From NCBI GenBank assembly GCA_036346395.1, contig CM070594.1, forward strand, positions 21,609,385 through 21,673,384: a DNA stretch of 64,000 bases, given 5' to 3'. Numbering within the stretch: position 1 is the stretch's first letter; each line of letters starts with the position of its first letter. Below the pieces are notes generated by a model that saw nothing but the letters and a program-made list of their open reading frames with translations, searched no databases and was not told where the DNA came from. Of the stretch, positions 21,798 through 34,200 are shown piece by piece. The DNA comes from Hsuehochloa calcarea (lineage: Eukaryota; Streptophyta; Magnoliopsida; Poales; Poaceae). Made by a program: the position numbers and the translations under genes.

Positions 21798-24060
21798 TGT
21801 AATATTCTGAAATAATTAAATAAATAACTAATAACGTCTTTAAGGGCCTGTGTGCAATTAAATAAAATAGTACACACAAAAATAGAATTTCAGAATTTTT
21901 AAGAGCTATATAAATAGATTGTGGGAATTCTAGAAAAAAAAACCCTAGCAACTTTTCTTTTCTTTTGTTTTTTCCACCGCCGCCGTCAGCCATTTGCCTC
22001 TGCCGATTCTTTGCGTCGCTGCAGCGTTCTTCTTCTTGCTGCGTGTCTTCTCTCTTGCAGCGTGCACGCCGCTCTGAGTGTGGAGGCGGCGTTCTTTGCC
22101 AAGGCGTTCTTCTTGGTAGCGTTCTTTTGTTGTCTTGGCTGCGCCGCCGAGCGAACGCGCTGCGCCGAACTTCGCCGCGAATGGCCCTTACGCGGCGTGG
22201 AAATCTGCCATTGGTGATTTTCCTTGACGCCGTCCGAGCGAAGCCTATTTGGTTCTTTGTCTTGCGCGCTCGCTGCCGATTCTTCTTCTTATTCGCGATT
22301 CTTGCCTTGCGTGCGTGTGAAAAGAATTTCTGTGATGCATGCATGCGGTTGAGCGTCATCACAATTCCGAGTAAGTATTAGAGATTATAATCTAGATTAA
22401 TTAGTGAGGTTTTATAATTTTCTAATAGAGAGGCCGATTAATGAGTTTGTTTAACCTGCTGTCCGTTGAACGATTTATTCGGGTACCTTAATGGCGAATT
22501 TTGGAAATCTCATCTACTGGTTAATTGTAGATAATTTCGATATCTTTCTATAGCATATTTAATCATGTCAATCGGACAAGTAGAATTCGAGTTATGATTT
22601 TCGGAAGACCGCTGTTTTTGCGGTTGTCGTCTTTCGGCGCTGTTTTGGTAGACTGTAGATTAAAAATAGTAAATAGCCTAATTAGAGTTTTTGATCTACA
22701 TGAAAGATGTAGATAATTGTCCAATGGTTCTGTAGAATCTAAGAACACGCATTTTGGTTGGATAAAACAAAAGTTATGAAATTAGTAAGACTGCTGTTCC
22801 GAAGCGGACAGACCGGCTTTCTGGGCTAAAAACGGAGGGTTAGATGATTTAATTAGAAGACTTTGTAATCTAAGAAAATGTGGATAATTTTATGAAGAAT
22901 CCAGAATGGGGTGGTTTGTGGTGATCGGACTTTCGAGTCAAAAGTTACGTTCGTTTTAGTATCAAGACAGCAATGGGTAACTATTCGATGCAGATAGCGT
23001 GGTATATTTGGGGACGGGTAGGAGCGAAGTATATTGATTGCTATCCTTGTTGCTGTAGCTTGTATTGAAGTTTGTGTATTTAATGTAGGAGGCGTCGTAC
23101 TTGTTGCCATCTGCTAGCCAAATCGTCGTCGCAACTAGTAAAGGCAAGTGCATGGTGAGCGCGATCAATGATGATCTTTGTGATTCTTTATCTTCTATTA
23201 CCATTATTGTTGTGCTTTTATTTTGTTTAATTGCAAGCAATGGAAAGGTATGGATTTATATTGTTAATGGACATGATGAAAGATTGGATATGATGAGTAT
23301 CATGAACTTATGCATGTTTGCATTCATAAGCATCTTTGCATAAGAGAAGGTGATCAATATTGATCACAACTCCACGGGAGTGGAGGAGGTCCCCGATCCT
23401 TGAGGAGGAGCGGGCTTGAGAGTGAATGTTGTCGCGAGCATTCACTCATGCTATCCGCGATATCTGTGAAAGAAGTGCATGTGGACATGTAGAATAGATT
23501 TGCATTGATACATGAGATTAATGGATGTGAATCAAAGAGAAGATAACTGTATGTGAAAATTAATAGTAGTACCTGTGATGATAATGAAGTTATTGAATGC
23601 TGTTGATTGATTATTGTTCGTTGTATATTAATGTATTTGCTGAGTCGTGGACTCACCCTTGCTCTTTTGTTGTCTTTAGGTGATCTTCGAGGACGCCGTA
23701 ACTGAGAGCGAGTAGAGCACATGGACAACATATGATCATTTACCTTAATAATCTTTTCATTCAGAATTGGATTACTCTTGGACATGTTAGAGGTTGAATA
23801 AAATTTAGGACAACGTTTGGACTAGACTATTTGCTTTATTCATTTGGATTCATTGGTTGATGCTGTTTTGGACTGTTTACGTGGTTTTATTCCACTTGAT
23901 TATTTATTATCGTTTGAACCATAATTATGCATGTTCTTTTGTGATCCATGGATATATTTATTGTTGCTTTCTTGCTGTAATTTGATAGTGTGTCTATAAT
24001 TATTAGTTTAGAGAGTAGTGTGGTGGCATTCTAGGCTCAGTGTTGGGCTGGGGTGTTACA
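21798..24060 (+). repeat. Gypsy-C 3' LTR (2263 bp)
   Basis: It is collinear with 14532-16786 and ends GGGTGTTACA before the TSD gtgaa. Differences from the 5' LTR are rare in AT-rich parts and cluster in GC-rich parts and at CAG/CTG sites (compare 15831-15900 with 23101-23170). Confidence 0.95.
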
Positions 24061-24065
24061 GTGAA

Positions 24066-26131
24066 ATTGGATCCAAGCTTGAGGATTATCACTTCATATC
24101 ACAAGCCAATGACATTTCAGTAACAAGTACTTACATTGAAGTATCTAGTCCTTTTATGCCTTGTGTAGGTTGCATTTCATGAATATCTTATTAAAAGTGT
24201 GTTATTGCTCTTGTTCATAATCATAATTATTAAATCTTGAGCAAGATGGTTAGATGCATATTAAGGGGGAGTACTAAGTCATAATCATGTGTATCACATT
24301 CCTAAATGTGCCCAAATAAATGAAGTGCTAGTATTGTTTTTCAAAATTGAGCCTTTTAGCCAAAACTCAAAAATTGCATAAATTTTAGTAATTCTTTGAA
24401 AAACTAGTTGCAAAATGTATACAAATGCTTTTCAAAGGTTTTCCAAAGGTTCTGGTTAAATAAAATCTATTTCAAGTGAAAATGAGTTTCTAGCCAAAAT
24501 TCTACATAATAGTATTTTGTTTTTGACCTAAACTAGACTTTAGTGTAAAATCTATTCTAAAAGGAATTTGAAAAACTTCCAAAAGGAAAATACTAGAGTT
24601 GGTTATTCTAAATATTTTTGGTATTCAGAAGATTTCCAAAAGACCAACCTAGAAAAGGTTATTTGATTTTAAAATTCGTTCAAAATCTTCCATTAACCAA
24701 AATGGTCACATTCTAGCACTTAAGTGAGTTTTGCCATATGAGCCAAAATTATTCACATGAAAAGGTTCATAATGGTATTTATGACTGATACATGCAATTG
24801 GATGTTTTAAAATAAACCAAATACTCATTTTGGCTTCTTTGAAAAATTTCAAGAAAATGGAGTTTCATTTGCAAAATCAAAGCTTAATTCATAAAAATTA
24901 TTTTCTTAGAAAGACATTAGTCTCTTTAATGCATAATGATCCTAAATGACATTTATTTGAGTGCAAAACTAGGGATCATTTGCATAATTCTCAAATTCCA
25001 AGATCAATCCTTGAGGTTCCAGAAATATCGGAACTGTCGGCGTTATAACTGCGGTACGACCGCATCCCAGTACTACCGCAAGTTATATGTCGGTACTACC
25101 CATTTTTCTGACAAGTCAGGCATTTCATTCCATTTAAATTCTAAACCTACTTCGACTACTTGCTTTGGTCAAGTTGATTCTTATTATACTTGCTAGCAAC
25201 CCTCAAGTACTTTCTTGACTCCATATGCCATTTTGATCACATTGTGATATTTCATCATAAAAATGGTATTCCTTCTAAAAATGGTAGTTTCTCTTGATCA
25301 TCTTTACTTCGACATGAAATTTATCCTTTCAAGTGATATCATCTTATCCCTTCAAGTGATATCAAATATCATTCCTTGCCGATCAAAATCTTCTCTTATC
25401 TAAAGCTCTATCCGATTTGTGGTATCTTTTCAAGTTGAAGATAAGAAGGATATCAGTCATGTATACAAGTGATATCAAGTATCTGCAAATAGAATCAATT
25501 ACTCTTGGTATCAAGTGCTTTTCACAAGTGGTATCAAGTTTCTACAAATGGAATTAATTATTCTTGATATCATTTACTCTTACAAGTTGGATCAAATCGG
25601 ATGGACATATTTTAAAGAGATGACAAAGGAGAAGATGACAAGGAAACAAAAGAATCATTTGTGTGTCAAATGAGAAGAAAAGAATACCAAGAGAAATCTT
25701 TGTGCAAGGGAGAGTTTTTCTTTGAGAAAAACTTCTTAAAGATTTTGGGCTTCCTTAAAAAGATTGGTAAAATTTTAATATATGGGAAAACTAATTTGCA
25801 ATTTGCCCAAAAATGTTTGTGGATCTTGCAAATGCATGTTCTTAATTCTCATTTTCACCATTTGGTATTCTTGGAGTGAAATTGTCAATAATATGCAAGA
25901 TTAGCCCTTTTCAAAAGCCTTTTTGGTCAAAAGTCAAATATCTTGTTTAAAAGGCCAAAATTTGTGAAAAACTAGATATAAGTACTTAAATATATATCTT
26001 AAATGTTTTCCAATGCTCTTGAAGTAAAAATTCTTATTTTAAAAAATAAATATCAAATTTGGTCTCAAAATGATCTTGTATGATCTTGTTTTATTTAAAT
26101 GACATATGTCCTTCAATAAAAATCTATTGAG
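24066..26131 (+). other. Sire-B internal DNA, AT-rich, no supported gene
   Basis: This resumes Sire-B after Gypsy-C. It has no ORF with recognisable domains. It contains an AAGGGGGAG purine run near 24264, an inverted GCGGTACGACCGC patch at 25045-25100 and several TGATATCA-bearing repeats (25330-25580). No pol remnant is visible. Confidence 0.6.
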
Positions 26132-27691
26132 TTTTTTGTAATGCCCCGGAATCAAATCGGTGAAATTGAGAAGAAGTTGGGGAGGAAAATGCATTTTGAA
26201 AGAATAGAAATATCATTATTTGAGGGGGTTTTCAGCTATTTCGCGGCAACCTGGGCCTTGGGCCGAAGCCCAAGAGGCCCAAGAGGGGGCCGACCAATGG
26301 GGTGTCCTCCCCCTAACCCTAGCCGCCCCACCCTCTCCCTCCACTCCTCCCCTTGGCCGCCACTCCCATCACCCCTACCCAGCGCCTCCTCTGCCTCTTG
26401 AGGTCTCCTCTCCCCTGCAATGGCAGCCCCGGCGATCCCCGGTGTTGTTCCCCAAGAGCCCCTCCGAAGTTGTCTCTTCCTGCCGGCGTCGTCGTCCATT
26501 CTTCGTCTTCCCGGTGGCCGGCTGTTGGAGATGGAAGGGAGGAGAAGGGAGGAAGGCCTTGGTGAAGCGGATCGTCGTCATCCTACGAGTCTACAAGGGT
26601 AACGAGAGATCCACTTCGCTGTTTGAGTTCATTAGAGTCGAGAATCCGAGTGGATTAGTAGCTTTGTGCTGCCTCTGGTTGTAGATCCATTCTGTCTAGA
26701 TTGTTGTGTGTCTACTATCGACCTGTTAGACGCCGATTTGGAGGATCTCCCCTTCTAGAGAATTGTAGTCGCGACTCTTAGCTTTCCATATCCACCGAGA
26801 TCACGTGATTCCGCCTTACGGTTTAGGAGATATGAATTTTTAATTGCGAACTGTTCTGTCTGTCTGTAAACTGAAGACAGTCGTGTTGTCCCTCGGTTTT
26901 GATCTAGTTAGGGTCAGATTAAGAACCTCCACCCAAATAGGTTATTGTATCCCTTTAAATTATCTTTCCAAGTTGAATAAGATCACCTAAATTGGATCAG
27001 TAGATTAAAAGTTACGTCATTTTCTTTACTACTGTTATGTAATATGGACAGATTTCATCGGTGTTTTCGATGTTGTTTAGTCCTCTGTTTTGGCGAATCG
27101 AGAACCCGCCAACTAGTGTTTCGTAGTGTCGTGCGTTAAGATTCATTGGGAACTGGTTTGGGTCATTTGAATTCAGATAATTAAATATGCTTTTTCTCGT
27201 ACCGCTGATCGGAAGGGCTGAAATCTGGTCAGTATAGTTTATTTTCAATTCGAATGCATGCGGTATATTGGGTAGTCGGAGATATTGTAGAACACGGTAG
27301 CAATGTATTTCCACGTTGTTCTTATTTGGGAACACTTGTGTAGGCGGTGAGGCATCGCGTGTGGGGACACCTTCATTGCTTGCTAGCGTCATAGCGCGAA
27401 AGGCAAGTACATTGAATTATTTACATTGATGAATGATGTGTTTGTGTTCATGCTAATGTTTCTATGATTCATGTTTTCAATCAACGAAGTTACTCAACAT
27501 TCATATTCCAGTACAGACAAGTACTGCATGTTAACTTGTGGTGTTTTCAATTGAATGCATGATAATGTGATGTATACGTGTATGTTCTTGCACTTGTTCA
27601 TGATGTTGATATGTTTCAAATTGATAATTGAGAAAAGATGATGACATTCATATTACTTGCTTCATTCCATTCATACATGCTTTAATTTCCG

Positions 27692-27910
27692 TCCACGGGA
27701 GTGGAATTTTGAAAGACCCATCAATTCCAGTATGGGCATTTGAAAGAACCATCAATTCCAGTATGGGCATTTGAAAACCCATCAATTCCAGAATGGGTAC
27801 GTGTGATCCACCATTCCAATGTGGGCCACGTTGGACACCCGTATGAAACGTTCTTCATACGGTAACTTTAAGTGAACACCGACGGGTGTTACACTCGCTA
27901 TACCGGTATA
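27692..27910 (+). other. S2 hairpin array
   Basis: In order: TCCAC-GGGA-GTGGA (27692-27705), three near-tandem CCCATCAATTCCAG(T/A)ATGGG units (about 27717-27800), CCGTATGAA-acgttc-TTCATACGG (27839-27862), AACACC-gacg-GGTGTT (27875-27890) and TATACCGGTATA (27899-27910). Each is a self-complementary element. S1 keeps most of them and S3 has an equivalent array with different stem bases. Confidence 0.75.
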
Positions 27911-28063
27911 AGCTGTGATTAGTCCATTCCTTCAGTGCATTCTTTCATTCCATCCATTCATGTATTCATTCCATTCAATCATGTATGTGATGCAAGATTT
28001 GTTCATAATTCAATTGAATTGATTTGTCCACTATTTGATTGATTATTCTAATATGGTACTTGC

Positions 28064-28077
28064 TGAGTTTCGACTCA
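28064..28077 (+). other. S2 U5 hairpin (TGAGT-ttcg-ACTCA)
   Basis: A 5-bp stem closed by a UUCG loop, followed by CCCTTGCT and a TTTAG, as in Gypsy-C. Confidence 0.65.
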
Positions 28078-28427
28078 CCCTTGCTTTCAATGTTATTTAG
28101 GTGATCCACCCTGATGTTGATGATTTTGGGAAGGGAGTAGACCAACACGTTGCATACAGAACATTACTTGATAATTTCATTAATGGTTTCAACTTTGATA
28201 TTCCTTGATGAGAGATGGACTGTATTAAGTAATGTTTAAACTTCATGTCATGTCGTTCCATGATTAGTTTCTTGATTATTCGCCACTGATGTATTGGCTG
28301 CTTTCACCTCGTTATCCTGTTATTGATATTTGGATAGATGCATATTGAATCTTATTCCGTAAATTGTTCATATGTTGTATCCTTAGGTGGCAACTTGGCT
28401 TCCGAATAGCCAGGGTGTTACATTTTT

Positions 28428-29976
28428 GAAAAAAAATTCAATACCAAACTCATAAGGTTGGTAATTTTAAACATTTCTTATGTTCAAAGTTTTTACAAAA
28501 GACCAACCGTTGAAAAGTTATACTCATTTGAAGTTCACCAAAAACTAGTTTTCACCCAAAATGATATATTCTTGCATATAGTGAGTTTCGCTATTTGAGC
28601 CGGATTTATTTGTGTATCTTGGCTTGAAATATTATTTCTAACTCATCCAAAGCCAACAAAGTGAAAAACTCCATGAATTTCAAATTGGTTTGCATTTTGA
28701 ACATTCATTGCAAAATTGCTCTCTTTATATGCCTACAACGCGCATTTTGCCAGATGTTTTGAAAGAAAATTCCTTTTTCAAAAATTATTTTTGGAAAACA
28801 CTCCAAATAGTCGAAACTTAAAATATGGAAATTTTCAAAGAATTTGGAGTTCATTTATAAAAAGTTTGGACATTTCTACTCGTTGATCAAAAATCATGCC
28901 TTCAAAGCTCAATTTGGCATATCTTTTGAATGGAGACTCCTTTTTCAAAAATTCTTCTTGGAAAAGTTCCTTAGGAGTCCAAAGTTTATTTTTGACAAAT
29001 TTTAAGGTATTTAAACTTTAATTGAAAAAGTTTTGACTTTTTCTCTCTTTACTCAAATGCTGAAAATTCAGAATTTCGCATTGTTTTGAGCAGATTTGTG
29101 ATTTTTGTATCTGCAAATGGGTTCACAATTAGAGGAAGCTATAATAATGAAATTTGATCCTATATAGCGGTTATATGTTGAAAAATTTTCTCAGATTTAT
29201 TGGAACTATTTTACCAATTCTCAGCTATCTTTCAAAGCTCAAATGAATTGTCAAAATCTGAAAAACCTAAAAAATTCATCTTTCTGAAACTTTGTGATTT
29301 TCATATCTTTAAAGTGGTTGACATTTGGTTAAGCCTCCCAAAATGGAAATTATGTGTATTTGTAAGGACTAGCTCCATGATTTATTTAATATTTTTTCTG
29401 AGCTTGTTTTCACACATTTTCAGTTTTGGCTATCTTTTGACCTCTTTTTGCAAATTGAAAAATGTTCTTAAGAAGATTCCAAGAGGGAGATTATTTGAAT
29501 CCATTTCGAATATCATTTCAAGTGGTTCTCATCTCTTAGTTTAAAAGGGGAGAATGTTATATGATCAATAGGTTTGTGATCTATTTTTGTTTCTCCTCTC
29601 ATATCCTGAGAACAAAATCTCCATTGGTCATATGAGTCTATTTCATACTTTCTGTGACCAAGCTCCTTGATTGGCAAAGACTCCTTTTGGCTAAGCTTTA
29701 TTTTGTGTTTTTGGTGATTAATGCCAAAAGGGGGGGAATATTTGTATCAATACTCTTCCATTTGAATGTTTGATTTGTTTAATATACCAAAAGGGGGAGA
29801 ATGTATAGAATGTACAAATATATCATTCTCATATGCATAATGATTGAAGCTTTAAATTTCACCTTATGTCATGCATAGACATAGTTCAATAGCTTAAATT
29901 CTTATCTTATGTCTATTTATATCCAAATGTTGTTATTGATAATGGATTTGTCATCAATCACCAAAAAGGCGGAGAT
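28428..29976 (+). other. Sire-B 3' internal DNA with polypurine tracts
   Basis: It is AT-rich; the 114-aa ORF at 29200-29544 has no recognisable domain and is probably chance. Purine runs AAAAGGGGGGGAA (near 29727), AAAAGGGGGAGAA (near 29789) and AAAAAGGCGGAGA (29963-29975) lead to the LTR start TGAAGGATC at 29977. This is the multi-PPT arrangement of Sireviruses. Confidence 0.7.
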
Positions 29977-31205
29977 TGAAGGATCTAGACCCGCCATTAT
30001 GAGTTAATGGAATGTTTTGGTGATTAATGAAAAATCTAAATATGGAATATACTTACACGAGTTCTCTACATGCTATAAAAATTTCAGCCCAAACCATGGT
30101 TGTTTCACCACACAAGAAGATCACCTACATACACTGCTTTGTGCTAAAACTGCCGTAGTCCAGGCTGACAAAACTCCTCTCCAAATAGATGCTTCTCTCA
30201 ACTAATCCTCAATCCAACTGTACAAATCGAAGAACGATAAGTCCAGACCACACTGACCAAGTTTGAGACCGATCGGATGACGTTTGATGCTCTGATCAAT
30301 GACTTGATGAAGACTACGCAGGAGGGGAGGCGCTGGAAAGGGGGTGGAGGCCAAGGAGATGGGGGTGGCATCTAGGGTTGGGGAAGGAGGGTGCAAGGGA
30401 GGGGAGAGGGAGCTAGGGTTGGCTGCCCTTCTCCCTAATGGGCCAAATGCCGTGGGTCCAAAGCCCACGGCCTAGGTTCTCATACTTTACCGAACAAACC
30501 CTTCCGAAGCCACAAATTCTGAATTTTTTTCCTATTTTCTTTCCCTTAATTCCATCTCTAATCTTATTGCACTCACTAATGATAATCGGGATATTACAGC
30601 GATGGTAGATGGAGAGCCTTGAGGAAAGGCTTAGGGAAAATCAGTTGCAAGCCCCCCCCCCAAACTTTCGAGTAGTTTCGCATCTCAAGAATCTAGACCC
30701 GGCATTATGTGTTAATGAAGTATTTTGGTGATTAATGACAAATCTAAATATGAGACTAACACATTTCATTGATTAATGACAAATCTACTTGTGAGACTAA
30801 CTCTCTCATCTAGTATGATTTTGTGTAGTCTCATTTGGATATAAAAGGGTGAAAACTATGGAGGTATGCATTCGTCTTTATACTCTTATATATTGTTGCA
30901 TTCCTCGGATCCAAAATATAGATTGAACTCAACCAAAAGTTTAACTTGAATAAGTGCATATGTTCTTATTGCATATTTGTGTATGCACACATTTATGGGG
31001 AGTTCACTCTATATTTTGTGGTTTCATTAGTATTGATCCATATTTCGTTCTCCACACATACTTGGGATCTCTACTTTGAAACATATCCTTAGAGTATATA
31101 TAACTTGTGTTGTTCTTGTATACTCATGTTGCTCTATGTTTATTTATCTACATTCAATTTATGTGCAATTGAAGTGGTTATCATCAATTCCAAAAAGGGA
31201 AAGAT
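29977..31205 (+). repeat. Mosaic of repeated Sire-B LTR starts
   Basis: The LTR start (ATCTAGACCCGSCATTATG consensus) appears at 29977, at 30680 and, diverged, at 31206. The first copy stops after 67 bp at S6. The second runs about 105 bp, includes a short tandem duplication (TTAATGACAAATCTA twice, 30734-30789), and leads into post-pol-like DNA and a purine run (AAAAAGGGAAAGA near 31192). A C10 run lies at about 30650. This arrangement needs recombination or repeated use of alternative polypurine tracts. Confidence 0.55.
30044..30598 (-). mobile_element. S6: gypsy LTR fragment, reverse orientation
   Basis: In reverse complement it begins TGTAATATCCC at 30598. It matches the first part of S3 (for example the CATCCGATCGGTCTCAAA and GATTTGTACAGTTGGATTGA stretches at 33901-33980). 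It stops near 30044 without an LTR end, so it is truncated. No TSD was found. Confidence 0.7.
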
Positions 31206-34200
31206 TGAAGTATCATGTCCCACCATTATGAGTTAATGGTATGGTGTGGTAATTAATAATAATCATATTGTGGAACTAACATTTTCCATGAATTGGATGA
31301 TTAGATTATGTTCCAGGATGATGAAGACTTTGGATGACATCATGAGTTGATCGTCATCATGTCAAGACTCGGGATGAAGGAAATCATCATGTGTTGATGA
31401 TGTTCAAGACAAGATCTCGAAGTGAAGAAGATCATCATGTGTTGACTATATTGAAGTAAAGAGCTTGAATTAAAGGAGATCATCATGTGTTGATGATTAT
31501 CAAGTCAATGACTCGAACTTGAAGTGAAGATGTGGGTCATCAAGCTTCAAGAAGATGTTCAAGGCAAAGGTATGACTAGCTAGGGCTAAGGATGTGTTCC
31601 TATTCTTTTACCTGTCTTGGTGTTTGGTTGGTAGACCGGATTGCTAGTTTAGGCTACCGTACTATTAAGAGAGGTCTTGACTAGTAGCTTGAGAGTATCA
31701 TGTGTTGATAGCTCGTCGTGCTTGCTCTAGCTCTCGTTAGCATGTTGTCAATATTTGCAAATGTGTTTTGCAAGTAGTTGAGGCTCATGCATAATGCTTG
31801 TAGCATGTGACTTTAGTTTGTGAATGTGTTTTGTAGATGGCTTAAGTCCATGTACCTTATTCCTTGTAGCATGATTCTAAAAGTTGGCAAATATGTTTTA
31901 CAACTTGTTTAGAATCTCGCTTTCAACCCTTGTTTGCATATTGCATCAATTGGCAAATGTATTTTGCATAATTAGTTTTGTTTCTGGACCGCATGGCCGT
32001 AGTGTGTTGGCGGTCGACCGATGTCCGATCGAGGTTCTTGTGATCGACTTTTTCTAGAAGATGTGTTTTTTCGGATTTGTTGTTTCCTCTGTGGAGCGGT
32101 CTGACTGCAGTTGTAAGACCGGACTGATCGTACCTCTGGGTCTTGGACCCAGTCAGCTTTTTCCAGAAGGTGTGTTTTTCTGGATTTGCTGATTTTCGTT
32201 ATAGCGATCTAACCGGCACGTGTGGATCAATCTGACCAGCTGGCTCGGTTTGACTAGCCATTGGTTGGCGGTCAGACTGGATGTGTCCAACGGATAGTTT
32301 TATAGCCGTTGGAGGAAGCGAGGTCTGACCGGCCATATGTCTACGGTCTGACCGGGCTTCGCTGATTTTCAGCAGAATCTCTCCCTAACGTCTAGTTTTT
32401 GTGTGTGGACTATAAATACCCACCTTGGCGGGCCTTGGGTGAGGTTGCTGGTGCCATTACCCATTCCCTTGAGCAAAGAGCAAGCCCTCTTATCTCTTAT
32501 GTGCATGTGTTGCACTTAGTGAGCTTAGAGAGCAAATCCTAAATTGTAACATCCCAAATTTCGCTTTCTCTAAAATTTAATTTCAAATTAATTATTTAAA
32601 ATTATCTAGAATTTATTTGGATCTTATTTGTAATTTATGTGTAATACTGGAAGGAAATCTCAATTTCCAAAATTCTTTGTCCAATCTAAGTTCCGAAAAT
32701 TCAAATTTAAATCTCCAAAAAAAATATTCATTCTAATCTCTTGGCCCAATCTTTTTATTTACAGCCCTTCTTTTTAAAAAAAAATAAAAAAGGTTCCCGA
32801 GCGATAACCCATCCCCCCACTGCTCCAGTGCTTTGCTCACTTAACCTCCCGTGAGATACCAAGTGCCCATTTGCTTTTCATTGATTTATATTCCCCATCC
32901 TTCTTTTTATCTCATCTTTCCTTTCATCTTCTTCCTCCAGACCGAGCCGAAGCTTTCTGTTCTTCGTCCAAAAATTCCAGATTTACGTTTCTTTTCCGTT
33001 CTCCTTGTCCGTTTCACCAAATTCAATTCCGTTTGAACTGTTGCGACCCCGTAATCACCGCGCCATTATCCTCATGCATTCAAAGCCCCTTAAACCACAG
33101 CTCATCAATCAATTTGACGTTTCTTTTGGTTTACGTAGCGAGCTAAAAGCGTCCCTGTGATTCCTTATGTTCCGGTGATTCGTTTTACGAAAGAAGCTAT
33201 AAATTGGCACGATAGCTCTTCTTTGACCCGTTTGAATCCCCTCCAAGTATCATAACCTCTGGAGCACCGACGGCATCAGATTTCCATTTTTCTAAACGAC
33301 GGTCTTTTCACCCAAATCGTCGAATTCGTCGCCTCCTGTGAGCCAAAATTCAATTACTCGTTACAGCTTGATCTCCATCATCCACTCTACCTAGTGCTTA
33401 CCTCCGTTTGTTCAAATTCACGTGGAGTGCCACCGCCACCGTGCGCAGCCCTGTCGCCACCGCCGTTCCATGTCGCGTCGCCGCTGCCATGGCTTCCCGG
33501 CCGAGCCGTCGCTTCCCATGCCTTTCCCGAGGATCCCTCAACTCATTTTGCTAGTTGGCCATGGCCCATGCCACCCTCGTGTAATACCTCGACTTACTTT
33601 GAGAGAGAGAGGAAGAGAGCAATTGAATTAGAAAAAGTATTTGAAGTTTTTAAAGGGTGTTTTTCCGTTTTTAGGAACTCAGGCCTTGGGCTAGCGGCCT
33701 ACAGCCTTGGCCCAAGGGAAACTGGCCCGATAAAGGGGGAGAGGTAGCCAAACCCTAACCCATCACCCCCCCCATGCGCCACTCTCTCCTCTCCCTCTTT
33801 TTTTTCAGCCGCCACCCCCTCCCTCCCCTCTCCAGCCGCCGCCTCCTCCAGCACCCCTCCTTGCAGTCTTCATCAATTCATCGATCGGAGAATCAAACGA
33901 CATCCGATCGGTCTCAAATTTGGTTAGTGTGTTCCTTGCTTGTTTATCTTTGATTTGTACAGTTGGATTGAAGATTAGTTGAGAGGATCATCTGTTTTGA
34001 TATGTAGATCTTTTGTTTGAGTAGTTAAACGATCACGGATTAGACTAAAAATTTTACAAATTGTATATATCTAGTGTAAATACACTCTTACCAATTTTCA
34101 TACAATAATTATCAGTGGTTTCTGAGATATGAGTTAATAACCAAAGGGTACAGACTGTAGTTTCAGGAGTTTTGTTTAGCGCTGTTGCTCGTCAGTTTTG

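Larger units (their letters stand above)
14532..24060 (+). mobile_element. Gypsy-C: complete Ty3/gypsy element, probably a chromovirus (9.5 kb)
   Basis: Two LTRs (14532-16786 and 21798-24060) flank gag, protease, RT, RNase H and integrase in Ty3/gypsy order. A TSD gtgaa lies at 14527-14531 and 24061-24065. The primer-binding site is of Met type, and the polypurine tract AAGGGGGGTAGAA directly precedes the 3' LTR. The integrase end (EQYPELF) and the Met primer fit Del/Tekay-type chromoviruses. Stretches of the two LTRs are nearly identical (for example 15080-15690 against 22360-22960), which points to recent insertion, yet the coding region has many short indels. Confidence 0.95.
26137..28422 (+). 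mobile_element. Solo LTR S2 (gypsy type, 2286 bp)
   Basis: It starts TGTAATGCCCC and ends AGGGTGTTACA, flanked by ttttt at 26132-26136 and 28423-28427. The GC-rich 26230-26600 portion gives overlapping short ORFs in all frames that look like LTR leader rather than genes. It shares structure with S1 read in reverse. Confidence 0.9.

Noticed and set aside
26220..26684. 154-aa ORF in S2 and overlapping frames
   Set aside because: Lies in the GC-rich LTR leader with open frames in several phases on both strands. No domain.
29200..29544. 114-aa ORF in Sire-B internal DNA
   Set aside because: AT-rich, Phe/Leu/Lys composition, no domain, not shared with other copies here.
33394..33747. 117-aa Pro/Ser-rich ORF crossing the S4/S3 boundary
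   Set aside because: It spans the insertion junction at 33580, so it is a chance fusion frame.
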